In this document: piece after piece, positions 9,442-18,179 of the stretch | Numbering within the stretch: position 1 is the stretch's first letter | Layout of the letters: each line of letters opens with the position of its first letter | Source of the DNA: Andreprevotia sp. IGB-42 | GTDB lineage: Bacteria; Pseudomonadota; Gammaproteobacteria; Burkholderiales; Chitinibacteraceae | Direction of reading: 5' to 3' | Assembly (NCBI RefSeq): GCF_009848685.1 | Contig: NZ_WXTX01000009.1 | Location: 150,020 to 214,019, forward strand | DNA: 64,000 nucleotides | Program-made: the position numbers and the translations under genes | The notes under the pieces: generated by a model | Told to the model about the DNA's origin: nothing | Seen by the model: only the letters and a program-made list of their open reading frames with translations | Database searches by the model: none

Positions 9442-9488
9442 TTGACACAAAACAGTCATTTCCCGTAACGGGGTAAACGGTATATATT
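9442..9488 (+). promoter_or_regulatory. Possible promoter of the Ala/Lys-rich protein gene
   Basis: An AT-rich stretch contains TTGACA at 9442-9447 and a TATATATT stretch at 9481-9488, followed by the gene start at 9522. The two boxes are too far apart to form one sigma70 promoter, so the exact elements are uncertain. Confidence 0.3.
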
Positions 9489-9521
9489 GTTTAATCATCA
9501 CTTTGATTGGACTGAGCCAGA

Positions 9522-10259
9522 ATGAAAAAAGCTGTTACACCGACCGCCACAGTAGCGACCGCCCCCGCCAGCACCGATACCAAGCCTGCCGCGCAAACCG
9601 CTGCAGTTGCTGCCAAGGCCGTCGGCAAAGCTGCTGCACCGGTGGCAGCGCAGAAGAAAACCGCACCGACAGCAGTTGCTGCCAAGCCAGCAGTGGCGAA
9701 GCCCGCTGCAGCCTCACCGGCAAAACCTGCTGCTGCAAAAACAGCCGCCGCAAAGCCGGTTGCAGCAAAACCTGCCACTGCACCTGCTGATGCAGCGCCA
9801 GCCGCCACCGCTGCAGTGAAGCCGGCAGCGACCGCGAAAACTGCGCCGGCTGCGAAACCCGTTGCCAAGGCTGCTGCAAAGCCCAGTACTCCGGCAGTTG
9901 CGCCGGCCAAGGCCAAAGCCGCTGCCAAGCCGGTAGCCAGCAAGGCCGCAACCGCCCGGCAAGCCGCGGCTGCAGCAGAGGCCGGCAAGAAAAAGAAGAA
10001 GGCCAAGGTGATCCGCGATAGCTTCACCATGCCTGAATCGGACTACGCCAAGATCGATGCGCTGAAGAAAACGGCGCTGGGCCTGGGTATCGGCATCAAG
10101 AAGAGCGAGCTGCTGCGCGCTGGCCTGCATGCGCTGGAAGCGTTGCCAGCTGCCAAGCTGAAAGCCGTGCTGGCCCAGGTTGAAAACATCAAGACCGGCC
10201 GCCCGACTGCAGCAGAAACCGTGGTGGAAGCGCCGAAGGCACCGGCGAAGAAGGCGTAA
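9522..10259 (+). CDS. Ala/Lys/Pro-rich histone-H1-like protein with C-terminal ribbon-helix-helix-like domain
   Basis: The 245-residue protein begins with about 160 residues composed almost entirely of A, K, P, T and V (AAAKPVAAKPA-type repeats). This highly basic, disordered tail resembles bacterial H1-like proteins. A compact domain follows at 164-225: DSFTMPESDYAKIDALKKTA, then GIKKSELLRAGLHALEAL. This reads as a beta strand plus two helices, like a ribbon-helix-helix DNA-binding fold. The likely job is nucleoid or polyphosphate/PHB-granule association, or regulation. The composition, not a named family, drives the call. The gene stands alone, with its own AT-rich leader. Confidence 0.7.
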   Translation: MKKAVTPTATVATAPASTDTKPAAQTAAVAAKAVGKAAAPVAAQKKTAPTAVAAKPAVAKPAAASPAKPAAAKTAAAKPVAAKPATAPADAAPAATAAVKPAATAKTAPAAKPVAKAAAKPSTPAVAPAKAKAAAKPVASKAATARQAAAAAEAGKKKKKAKVIRDSFTMPESDYAKIDALKKTALGLGIGIKKSELLRAGLHALEALPAAKLKAVLAQVENIKTGRPTAAETVVEAPKAPAKKA

Positions 10260-10393
10260 ACAGGCGGGGGGGTGGCGGGCCGCTGCCCGTCATCCCGAAG
10301 CGCGCTGGCCGCTCATCTGAACCGGCTACCGGCCAACAGTAGAGGGTGATGATGGCGGGCTGATGCACCCGGCACCAGCGCGTATGCAGCAAT

Positions 10394-10424
10394 GAAAAAC
10401 GGGGCCCGCATCTGCGGGCCCCGT
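10394..10424 (-). terminator. Rho-independent terminator of the chitinase gene
   Basis: A perfect 12-bp stem (ACGGGGCCCGCA and its complement, two-base loop) is followed by TTTTT when read on the minus strand. It lies 38 bp past the chitinase stop codon. Confidence 0.85.
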
Positions 10425-10461
10425 TGCCATTTGCCCCGGCGGGGCAGGCTCGGTCTGGCGG

Positions 10462-11610
10462 TCAGCAGCTCAGGTTGCTACCCGCAGTGACGGAGAGAAC
10501 TTGCGTGAAGTTCAGGTACGAATTTACGCGGCTTTGCACCTGGGCCGGGTTGCGGCCATTGCATTCCAGCGAGCCATTGATGCTGCGGATGGTTTCGCCA
10601 AAGCCGTAGCCGTTGACGATGGCATTGTGCGGTGTCATGGTGCCCGGGCCGGTTTGCGTCATCCAGTACCAGATGGCGGTTTTCCATGCTACGGCCGAAT
10701 CGCGTGCGACCAGATCCGGGTCTGCCAGCAGCGGCAGGCCGAGTGCTTCGCCGGCCAGACCGTAGTTGAAATTCCACGATAGCTGGATGGGGCCACGGCC
10801 GTAGTACTGCTTGCCCGGCGCGCATGCATAGCGGCTGCCCGGATCGCAATACAGCGGCCAGTTGGCCTGGTTCTGCTCGACGATGTACACCAGGTTGCCG
10901 GTCTCATGCGCAATGTTGGCAAGGAAGGCGGCAATTTCCTGGCGCTTGGTGGTGTCGCTGCCGCTGTTGGCAAATGCGGGGTAGGCAGACAGCGCGTTGA
11001 CGAGCCCCTGGTAGCTGTAGAACGTATTGCGGCCCGGGAACATGCGGTTGAAATCGGCTTCGCTCACCACGAAGCCATTGCCGCCGCCAGGAATCGGCGT
11101 CGGGGTGGGGGAGGTGCCGCCACCGCCACCGGTGCAGGTAGTGGGCTGCCAGTACCAGGTGCTGACGGTGGGATCGGTGCCGTCACTGCCATTGCCGCCC
11201 ACGTTCACCAGCTTGTAATAGCTGCCATTGCTGTAGCGCACTACCGTACCCAGCGTGTAGTTCACTCCGCTTGTCCATGTGGTGGCACTGCAGTTGCCGG
11301 TGGACGGGGCCGGCGTGGGGACAGGCGCGCCGGTCGGTACCGGGGTAGGCACCGGGCTGGAGGAGCCGCTGACGGGAGCCCACAGCGTTGGCGTGGCCGC
11401 CGGGTTCCAGTTGGTGCCTACATAGGCGGAATGCGTGACGAGGGCTTTGTAGTCCTTGCCGTTGTAGGTGACGACGGTGCCGGCGGTATAGGTATTGCCT
11501 TCCTGCCACAGTGGTGCGGCCTGTGCCAGCAGGCTGATGCCCAGTACGGCGGCAAGCAGGGTGTTTCTGGCCAGCTTGCCGTGGCGATGTCTTGCAATGG
11601 TTTCCAACAT
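10462..11610 (-). CDS. Secreted GH19 chitinase with two chitin-binding modules
   Basis: The protein has 382 residues from an ATG with AAAGGAG upstream. A signal peptide (to about residue 32, LLAQA|APLW) is followed by a CBM5/12-type module at 33-80, a P/T linker, a second module at 107-160, a Gly/Pro/Thr linker, and the catalytic domain from about 178. The GH19 signatures are NIAHETGN (H235, catalytic E236), a second glutamate nearby (E245), and KQYYGRGPIQLSWNFNYG. The enzyme hydrolyses chitin outside the cell. The first binding module closely resembles the one in the SGNH esterase at 19817 (THxAYxGTNW in both), suggesting shared targeting. The gene is monocistronic with a strong terminator. 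Confidence 0.93.
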   Translation of the reverse strand: MLETIARHRHGKLARNTLLAAVLGISLLAQAAPLWQEGNTYTAGTVVTYNGKDYKALVTHSAYVGTNWNPAATPTLWAPVSGSSSPVPTPVPTGAPVPTPAPSTGNCSATTWTSGVNYTLGTVVRYSNGSYYKLVNVGGNGSDGTDPTVSTWYWQPTTCTGGGGGTSPTPTPIPGGGNGFVVSEADFNRMFPGRNTFYSYQGLVNALSAYPAFANSGSDTTKRQEIAAFLANIAHETGNLVYIVEQNQANWPLYCDPGSRYACAPGKQYYGRGPIQLSWNFNYGLAGEALGLPLLADPDLVARDSAVAWKTAIWYWMTQTGPGTMTPHNAIVNGYGFGETIRSINGSLECNGRNPAQVQSRVNSYLNFTQVLSVTAGSNLSC

Positions 11611-12087
11611 ATCTCGCTCCTTTATTGTGTTTGGTACGCCAGCCTGGATGTCGCCAGCGCTGCGCCAATCCTTACACGGCGCTGTACCATATTCTTGGCC
11701 GCACCGGGCAAAGTCAATGTGGCAAAAGGGCTGCAGTCCGGGCTGGCCGGCAAGGAGCGGGGGGCAGGAATGAGGGTTTGCACAGCGCAATGCAGTACCT
11801 GCTTTGCGTAGCTGGGGATGATCGTTTGAAGTCAGGCACCCGGATCGGCGGATGAACGGCTGGTGTTTATAAAAACACCTTGTTAGACAAAGATTTACGT
11901 TGCGACTGACGGTTTAATCCGCAAGTTGGCAGTACCGCCATGTGCTGGAAGAATGCATTCGAGCAAATGCGCGGCTTGCAGCATGATCGACAGGATGCGT
12001 GGACGATTGCCGAGCATGCAATATGGTGGACCACTGCAGCGCATGGCCTTGCCGGGTCGCCTGCGCTTGCAGGCGGGCGCCTGGCAG
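11611..12087. other. Gene-free gap upstream of chitinase and downstream of zntB
   Basis: No frame here has a ribosome site, family match or codon pattern supporting a gene. The part nearest 11610 must carry the chitinase promoter. A short AT-rich patch (11870-11920) is the only local composition change. Confidence 0.4.
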
Positions 12088-13149
12088 CTAAAACTGGCTT
12101 TGCTTACGGAATGCCCAGCGCCCTGCCAGCACCGTAAAGCTGGCCACCAGCGCCACCAGTATCCAGAAACCGTGCGGGTGGTTGGCCATGGGAATGCCGC
12201 CCACGTTCATGCCGAAGAAGCCGGCCACGATATTGATCGGCAGTGCCAGCACCGTCACCATGGTCAGCGTGAACAGCGTGCGGTTGGTTTGCTCGTTGAG
12301 CTGCGCGGCCAGCTCTTCCTGCACCAGGCGGATACGCTCCACCAGTGCGGTCAGGTCATTGAGCACCAGCGAGAACGCCTCGGTGGATTCGCGCAGTGCT
12401 TTCACATCCTCTTCCTGCAGCCAGGCGGGAGGGCGGTTCAGCAGCCGGAACAACGAACCGGGCTCGGGCGCCAGCAGGCGCTGCAGGCGTACCAGCGTGC
12501 GGCGCATGGCGGCAAGCTCGGCGCGGTTGTCGTTCACACGCTGCGCCAGCAGCCGGTCTTCGATGCCGTCCACCTTGCCGCTGGTTTCACGCACGATATG
12601 CAGCAGCACATCGGCCTGGTCTTCCAGCAGGTGCACCAGCAGCGCCAGCGGCGAGTGGAAGCGCTCGCGCCGCTTCACCGCCTCGCGCAGCTGGTCTACC
12701 GAGCGCAGCGGCTTGGCGCGTGCGGTGATCAGCACGCGGTGGTTGGCGCACGCCCACATGGTGGCAATGTCCGACGACACCATGCCGAAGCTGAACGCCA
12801 CATCGTTGATGACTGCCAGCAGCACGTTGTCGATGTGTTCGATGCGGGTGGAGCTGGAGCCTTCGCGCAGCGCCTGGAAAAATGCATCGGGCAGGCCCAG
12901 GTGGTTATGCATCCAGCGCTCGCACGCCACGTGCGCCAGGTTGAAATGCAGCCAGAGGAATTCGTCGTCGTCGTTGCTGGCATTGGCGCGGTCATTGCCC
13001 GCGGCTTCGGCATCGCTGTGCTTTTGCAGCCACTGCAATGCCTGGGCTGAATCGATCTCGGTACCGGCCTGGCCGCTGGCAAAGCGGAAACCGGCGATCA
13101 ATCCGGCCTGGTCGGCGCCATAGGTGGCTTGGGCAATGGGTTGCGACAT
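12088..13149 (-). CDS. zntB: ZntB-type zinc transporter (CorA superfamily)
   Basis: This 353-residue protein matches the size and layout of ZntB. A long cytoplasmic alpha/beta and coiled-coil region (to about residue 285) contains many charged helices such as QAKPLRSVDQLREAVKRRER-like stretches. Two C-terminal membrane helices follow, with the signature GFFGMNVGG (GMN at about 313-315) in the loop and a basic tail RKQSQF. CorA/ZntB proteins form pentameric channels in the inner membrane; ZntB carries Zn2+. Magnesium transport cannot be excluded from sequence alone. The start chosen is the ATG before SQPIAQATYG, with only a weak upstream ribosome site. Confidence 0.85.
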   Translation of the reverse strand: MSQPIAQATYGADQAGLIAGFRFASGQAGTEIDSAQALQWLQKHSDAEAAGNDRANASNDDDEFLWLHFNLAHVACERWMHNHLGLPDAFFQALREGSSSTRIEHIDNVLLAVINDVAFSFGMVSSDIATMWACANHRVLITARAKPLRSVDQLREAVKRRERFHSPLALLVHLLEDQADVLLHIVRETSGKVDGIEDRLLAQRVNDNRAELAAMRRTLVRLQRLLAPEPGSLFRLLNRPPAWLQEEDVKALRESTEAFSLVLNDLTALVERIRLVQEELAAQLNEQTNRTLFTLTMVTVLALPINIVAGFFGMNVGGIPMANHPHGFWILVALVASFTVLAGRWAFRKQSQF

Positions 13150-13581
13150 GGCGGCTCGCGTTGGGCGCCGCCGGGGCGGCATGGATTGGACAGGCCGATG
13201 AAGGCCGCAACGGCTGGCAGCATGATGGCTTGCGCGCCTGCCTGCGCCACGCAGCCGGCATCCTTGCCTGCGCCACGCAGCCGGCATCCTTGCCTGCGCC
13301 ACGCAGCCGGCATCCTTGCCGGTGCCGTCGCCGGGTGGATTATCCGGCGCGTATATGACAGTCAGGTTGCAGTTGCTGGTGGGCGCCGCAGATCATTTGT
13401 ACAAAGATGCAGTGACTGCACCAAAGCCAGCAAAGCGCTGCCCGTGCTGCTGGCTGCGCGACAGTGCGCCTGCATACTTGAGCGGAGCACGCGGCGGCAA
13501 GGCAATGTGCAAGTGGGTTGAAAGGGTGGCACGGCTTGTGCTGGAGTGAACGCATCCCATCGCCCCTGTGCAGGAGGCCGC
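13150..13581. other. Divergent intergenic region between zntB and the methyltransferase
   Basis: This 430-bp stretch separates two divergent genes and should hold both promoters. It contains the three-copy 26-bp tandem repeat listed separately. No gene is convincing. The end is marked by a strong AGGAGG ribosome site (13572-13577) for the methyltransferase. Confidence 0.5.
13241..13318. repeat. Three perfect tandem copies of a 26-bp repeat
   Basis: The unit starts CCTGCGCCACGCAGCCGGCA and ends TCCTTG. Copies lie at 13241-13266, 13267-13292 and 13293-13318 without a mismatch. It is about 90 bp upstream of the zntB start codon. Perfect identity points to recent slippage or expansion, and copy number may vary between strains. 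Confidence 0.95.
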
Positions 13582-14394
13582 ATGTCCGGTACCAGCCTTG
13601 TTCTTGATACGCCCGAACTCGCCCGGCATTACGAAACAGTCAGTGTGGAGCGCCAGTTCCAGGCCGGTTTGCAGCTGCTGGATGTGCTGGCGCTGCAGCC
13701 CAACGAGCAGGTGCTCGACGTGGGTTGCGGTACGGGGCTGCTGGCCGAACAGGCGGCAAGCCGTGTGGGGGCGCATGGCCGGGTGATCGGCATCGACCCG
13801 TTGCCGCTGCGCATCGAGCTGGCGCAGCAAAAGCGCCGCCGCGCCGCCAACCTCACCTTTGCGGTGGGCAATGTGCTGGCGCTGGATGTATTCGAGCCTG
13901 CTTCCTTCGACGTGGTCTACCTCAACGCGGTACTGCACTGGGTGAACGACAAGCCGGCCGCGCTGGCGCAAATCCACCGTGTGCTCAAGCCGGGTGGCCG
14001 CATCGGCATTGCTACCGGCTCGCGCGAACATCCCAGCGCCTTGCAGCGCATCCGCCAGCAGGTGCTGGCACAAGCGCCGTACAGCGATTACCCGCAGGCA
14101 CAGCAGGGCGCATCCGACCGGCTGGCTGCCGCAGAGCTGGGCAGCCTGCTGGCGCAGGGCGGCTACCGTGCGGTGCGCATCGATGTGCGCCCCAACCAGC
14201 AGGTACACGCCAGCGCGGATGCCGCCATCGATTTCTCGCAGGCCAGCTCATTTGGCAATTTTCTTGGGCATCTGCCCGAGGCATTGCGGGCCGGCGCGCG
14301 CGAGGAGATCCGCGTGGCGCTCGATGCCACCCACAACGGCAAGGGCATCCGCCAGGAAGGCGCCCGCATCTTTGCCATTGCCTTGCGTGCCTGA
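13582..14394 (+). CDS. Class I SAM-dependent methyltransferase
   Basis: The 270-residue protein starts at an ATG with AGGAGG four bases upstream of the initiation region. Motif I (QVLDVGCGTG, residues 43-52), the acidic end of strand 2 (VIGIDPLPL) and FDVVYLNAVLHWV (motif IV region) followed by VLKPGGRIGI are the standard class I methyltransferase set, closest in style to UbiE/Coq5- or arsenite-methyltransferase-like proteins. It precedes the second flavoprotein by 28 bp on the same strand, so it is probably part of that operon. Methylation of a thiol or organosulfur intermediate is one reasonable guess; the acceptor is unknown. Confidence 0.85.
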   Translation: MSGTSLVLDTPELARHYETVSVERQFQAGLQLLDVLALQPNEQVLDVGCGTGLLAEQAASRVGAHGRVIGIDPLPLRIELAQQKRRRAANLTFAVGNVLALDVFEPASFDVVYLNAVLHWVNDKPAALAQIHRVLKPGGRIGIATGSREHPSALQRIRQQVLAQAPYSDYPQAQQGASDRLAAAELGSLLAQGGYRAVRIDVRPNQQVHASADAAIDFSQASSFGNFLGHLPEALRAGAREEIRVALDATHNGKGIRQEGARIFAIALRA

Positions 14395-14422
14395 CCGGCC
14401 GCGCAGCTATCCACCCAGGAGC

Positions 14423-16066
14423 ATGGAAGTGACTCAGACAAGCACCCCGGCAACAACGGTGCGCACCGCAGTGCGCAATCTGGAAGCAGATGTACTGGTG
14501 ATCGGCGGTGGCCCCGCAGGCTGCTGGGCCGCGTGGCGCGCTGCGCAGGCCGGCGCGCGCGTGGTACTGGCCGACAAGGGCTACGTGGGGACATCCGGCG
14601 CGACCGCGCCGTCGGGCACCGGCGTATGGTATGTGCCACCCGAGGCGGAAGCACGCGAGAACGCCTTGACCAGCCGCGAGGCGCTGGGCGGCCACCTGGC
14701 CGACCGTGGCTGGGCCACGCGCGTGCTCGATCAGACCTACGCCAACCTGGAACAGGTGGCGCAGTGGGGCTATCCGTTCCCGGTGGATGATGCCGGGCGG
14801 CAGCGGCGCACGTCGCTGCAGGGGCCGGAATACATGAAGCTGATGCGCAAGGTGATCAAGCAGGCGGGGGTGAAGATCCTCGACCAGAGCCCGGCGTTGC
14901 AGTTGCTGGTGGATGACGAAGGCGCGGTGGTGGGCGCGGAGGGCGCCAGTCGCCAGGGTGATGAGGCCTGGCGGGTGCGCAGTGGTGCGGTGGTGATTGC
15001 CACCGGTGGCTGCGCGTTCCTGTCCAATGCGCTGGGCTGCAATGTGCTGACCGGCGATGGCTACCTGATGGCGGCGGAAACTGGCGCCGAGTTCTCGGGC
15101 ATGGAGTTCTCCAACGCGTATGGTCTATCCCCGGCGTTTTCACCGGTGACCAAATCGGCATTCTACCGCTGGGCCACCTTCCGCTATGCCGATGGCAGTT
15201 TGATCGACGGCGCGGGCGCCAAGCATGGTCGCAGCATCATTGCGCGCCATCTGCAGGAAGGTACGCAGGTCTATGCCAAGCTGGATCTGGCGACTGATGA
15301 AGACCGCCGCCATGCACGTGCAGCGCAACCCAATTTCTTCCTGTCGTTCGATCGCGTGGGCATCAACCCGTTTACCCAGCAGTTTCCGGTGACCTTGCGG
15401 CTGGAAGGCACGGTGCGCGGTACCGGTGGGCTGCGGCTGGTGAACAATGGTTGCGCCACCACGGTGCGCGGCCTGTACGCGGCGGGCGATGCGGCCACGC
15501 GCGAACTGATTTGCGGTGGCTTTACCGGTGGTGGCAGCCACAATGCGGCGTGGGCCACCTCATCGGGCTACTGGGCCGGTGAAGCGGCTGCTGCGTTTGC
15601 ACTGGCAGAAGGTGCGCACGCCGCCAGCCGCCCCGCACAAGGGGCTGGCACCGCCACGCTGGCCGGTGGCGGCCGTGCCATCGACCGCCGCGGCGTGATC
15701 GAAGCCGTGCAGCAGGAGGTGATCCCCTATCACCGCAACCTGTTCCGCACCGGCGAGAAGCTCACCGATTCGCTCACGCGGCTGGATGATTACTGGCAGG
15801 CGCTGCAGCAGGCCGGCCCGGCCGATACGCTGGCCGACCAGGCGCGCGATCGCGAAGCGGCCGCGCTGGTGGCGACCGCGCGCTGGATGTACCGCAGCGC
15901 GCTGGCACGCACCGAATCACGCGGCATGCACAAGCGGCAGGATAGCGTGGGGCAAGACCCTGCACAGCAGCACTTCATCCATAGCGGCGGGCTCGATACC
16001 GTGTGGACGCAGGCGCATCGCGCCGCGTGGCATACCGCGCCGCAAGCCGAAGCGGTGGCCGCATGA
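14423..16066 (+). CDS. FAD-dependent oxidoreductase, fumarate/adenylylsulfate-reductase flavoprotein type (copy 2)
   Basis: This 547-residue paralogue of the protein at 7426-9012 starts at an ATG with AGGAG upstream. The FAD motif VLVIGGGPAGCW is at about 25-35, and LADKGYVGTSG follows. The two proteins share long conserved blocks: GPEYM..MR, KILDQSPAL versus QILDQSPAL, ATGGCAFLS, GDGYLMAAE, SGMEF, AAGDAATRELI. Unlike copy 1 it has a 20-residue N-terminal extension. It is coupled by a four-base overlap to its own ferredoxin. The divergence between copies implies different substrates, or formation of a hetero-oligomer. Confidence 0.85.
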   Translation: MEVTQTSTPATTVRTAVRNLEADVLVIGGGPAGCWAAWRAAQAGARVVLADKGYVGTSGATAPSGTGVWYVPPEAEARENALTSREALGGHLADRGWATRVLDQTYANLEQVAQWGYPFPVDDAGRQRRTSLQGPEYMKLMRKVIKQAGVKILDQSPALQLLVDDEGAVVGAEGASRQGDEAWRVRSGAVVIATGGCAFLSNALGCNVLTGDGYLMAAETGAEFSGMEFSNAYGLSPAFSPVTKSAFYRWATFRYADGSLIDGAGAKHGRSIIARHLQEGTQVYAKLDLATDEDRRHARAAQPNFFLSFDRVGINPFTQQFPVTLRLEGTVRGTGGLRLVNNGCATTVRGLYAAGDAATRELICGGFTGGGSHNAAWATSSGYWAGEAAAAFALAEGAHAASRPAQGAGTATLAGGGRAIDRRGVIEAVQQEVIPYHRNLFRTGEKLTDSLTRLDDYWQALQQAGPADTLADQARDREAAALVATARWMYRSALARTESRGMHKRQDSVGQDPAQQHFIHSGGLDTVWTQAHRAAWHTAPQAEAVAA

Positions 16067-16383
16067 TCGAGCTGGTGAGCAGCGAGCGCTGCATCAATTG
16101 CGACCTGTGCGTGCAGGTGTGCCCTACCAATGTGTTCGATGCGGTACCGGGCGACAATCCGGTGATTGCCCGCCAGGACGATTGCCAGACCTGCTTCATG
16201 TGCGAAGCGTATTGCCCGGTGGATGCGCTGTACGTGGCACCGTTTGCCGAGCAGCAGATCATCGTGGCGCAGGCACAGCTGGAAGCGGCCGAACTGCTGG
16301 GCAGCTATCGCCGCTCGATCGGCTGGGGCATTGGCGCCAAGCCGGCACCCGATCAGAGCTTCCGGCTGCTGCGCGGCGGATAA
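16063..16383 (+). CDS. 2[4Fe-4S] ferredoxin partner of flavoprotein copy 2
   Basis: The 106-residue protein has cysteines at 10/13/16/20 and 41/44/47/51, identical in spacing to the ferredoxin at 9009. It shares CVxVCPTNV and the block CQTCFMCE with that copy. The second motif ends in the usual CP here. The C-terminal tail is shorter than in copy 1 by 15 residues. The ATGA overlap with the flavoprotein means one ferredoxin is made per flavoprotein. The gene ends 11 bp from the convergent EAL gene, with no obvious intrinsic terminator between. Confidence 0.88.
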   Translation: MIELVSSERCINCDLCVQVCPTNVFDAVPGDNPVIARQDDCQTCFMCEAYCPVDALYVAPFAEQQIIVAQAQLEAAELLGSYRRSIGWGIGAKPAPDQSFRLLRGG

Positions 16384-16394
16384 GGCGCCGGGTT

Positions 16395-17981
16395 TTACGT
16401 ACCGGGCGGTGGTGTAGCTTGCGCTGTCGTGCCTTGTGACAGGTAACGCAGGAACCCCGCCGCCGGCATGGCCCTGGCAAACAGCCAGCCTTGCCCGTAC
16501 TGCGCGCCGCGCTCTTGCAGGTATTGCGCCTGCGCTGCGTGCTCGATGCCTTCTGCCACCACCTGCAGTTGCAGCGTATGCGCCATGGCAACGATGTGTG
16601 ACGCCACGCTGCTGGAGGCCGCGTCCTGCCCGATGGTATCGACGAAGGATTTATCGATTTTCAGCACGTCCACCCTGAAATTTTGCAGGTAGGACAGGCT
16701 GGAATAACCGGTGCCGAAATCGTCGATATACACCGGGTGGCCGGCAGCGCGGAATGCGGCAATGGTGTTGCTGGCGGCCTCCGCATCCAGGAAGCCGCGC
16801 TCGGTGGCCTCGATGCGGATCTGCGCCGGCCTGATGCCGGTGCCGGCCAGCCCACGGGTAATCACCTGCAGAAAACGCGTGGTCCTGAGGTCTGCCGCGC
16901 AGACATTGATCGACACATACAGTGCAGGCTGGCTGACCAGATGGGAACCCAGTTCGGCCAGCACGGTTTCGAGCACCTGATCGGTGATGGCCGTGATCTG
17001 CCCGGTGCTTTCTGCCAGCGGAATGAACAGATCCGGGCTGATCAGTTGCTGATCTTGCTGCCAGCGCACCAGCGCTTCCGCGCCCACGCAGCGGCCACTG
17101 GCCAGCTCGACGATGGGCTGGTAATGCACGGTGAATTCATGCTGTTGCAACGCCTGCTGCAACTGCCCGGCCAGCGACAGTCGCTGCGAGAGCAGTCTCA
17201 GCACCAGCCACGCCAGCAGCGTGCCACTCACCAGCCCTGCCGCCAGCCCGCCAAGCAGCAACGGGCGCCACGCCACCAGCATCTGCCCGCGCGGCATGCT
17301 GGCCACCACCGCCAGCGGGCCGATGCCGGTGATGCGGCTGGCAAACACATGATCCCGGTCCGGCAGGTGATTGCCATTATGGAATGCATCCAGCATCTGC
17401 TGCGTATCCGCGCCGGGGCTGGCCGCAAAGACATGGCTGGTTTCGGTATTGAACACGGCCACGTGGCGCATGCCGGGGTCAGCCAGATCCACGTACGACG
17501 CAGGGTCCAGCGAGACATAGTTGCCCTGGAAGCCCAGCAGCATCACCTTGTGCCGCGAGCCGAACGGATTGGGTACATCGCTCCACGCATCGAAGCCGTT
17601 GTGCCCACGCCAGTCCGGTTCGGGAAAACGCTGCTTGCGCAGGCCTTCCGGCCCCAGCAGCGCGGAGCACAAGCGTACTTGGCCGTCCTGCGCACCGGCG
17701 TCGCGCACATCCGGGTAGGTAAAGGTGATGCGGCGCATCTGCGTCATGTAGCCGGGCGAGCAGCGCTCATAGGGGATACGCGCCATCTCGAACAAGGCGG
17801 TGGTGGCCTGCACGGTAATGCGCTGCGCCAGCTGCGCAGCGGTATCGGCATAGGCCTGCAGTTGCCGGTGTTCGCGCCGGTTGGCCTCGCGCTGTGCCAA
17901 CTGCACGCCCAGCAGCATGGGCAGCAGCAATGCCATGGCGGCCAGCAGCGTGAAGAGTGCGATGGTGATGCGGCGTTTCAT
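16395..17981 (-). CDS. Membrane c-di-GMP phosphodiesterase (CSS-motif sensor plus EAL domain)
   Basis: The 528-residue protein has an N-terminal membrane helix (about 5-28), a periplasmic sensor of about 210 residues with the CSS-like start RCSPGYM and a second cysteine in VRLCSALLG, a second membrane helix (about 243-265), and a complete EAL domain. The EAL motif is intact (GAEALVRW), as are IRIEATERG, YIDDFGTGYSSLSYL, LKIDKSFV and VVAEGIE, so it should hydrolyse c-di-GMP. CSS-motif enzymes are controlled by periplasmic disulfide formation, which fits a location beside a sulfur/redox locus only loosely. An in-frame GTG one codon upstream is an alternative start. Confidence 0.9.
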   Translation of the reverse strand: MKRRITIALFTLLAAMALLLPMLLGVQLAQREANRREHRQLQAYADTAAQLAQRITVQATTALFEMARIPYERCSPGYMTQMRRITFTYPDVRDAGAQDGQVRLCSALLGPEGLRKQRFPEPDWRGHNGFDAWSDVPNPFGSRHKVMLLGFQGNYVSLDPASYVDLADPGMRHVAVFNTETSHVFAASPGADTQQMLDAFHNGNHLPDRDHVFASRITGIGPLAVVASMPRGQMLVAWRPLLLGGLAAGLVSGTLLAWLVLRLLSQRLSLAGQLQQALQQHEFTVHYQPIVELASGRCVGAEALVRWQQDQQLISPDLFIPLAESTGQITAITDQVLETVLAELGSHLVSQPALYVSINVCAADLRTTRFLQVITRGLAGTGIRPAQIRIEATERGFLDAEAASNTIAAFRAAGHPVYIDDFGTGYSSLSYLQNFRVDVLKIDKSFVDTIGQDAASSSVASHIVAMAHTLQLQVVAEGIEHAAQAQYLQERGAQYGQGWLFARAMPAAGFLRYLSQGTTAQATPPPGT

Positions 17982-18179
17982 CACATCAGGCTGGCCTGCC
18001 GGTGCGCGCCAGCACAGGTTCCTGCGTTGCTTGCATGGTGCAATGCCCGGCGGAATGCGGAACTCACAGCATAGCAGATTCAGTTTTGTGTAAAGAATCC
18101 GGCGGGTTTTTGCTTGTGTGCAGAAAGCGTGCTGGCCATGCGGTCGATGTGTGAATCAGCCGCAAGCAGGGTTACAGCA

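Noticed and set aside
13241..13318. Possible CRISPR array
   Set aside because: The three 26-bp repeats are directly adjacent with no spacers, and no cas genes are nearby.
13546..13581. Upstream start of the methyltransferase
   Set aside because: The ATG at 13582 has a strong AGGAGG site, and the extra 12 residues are not part of the fold.
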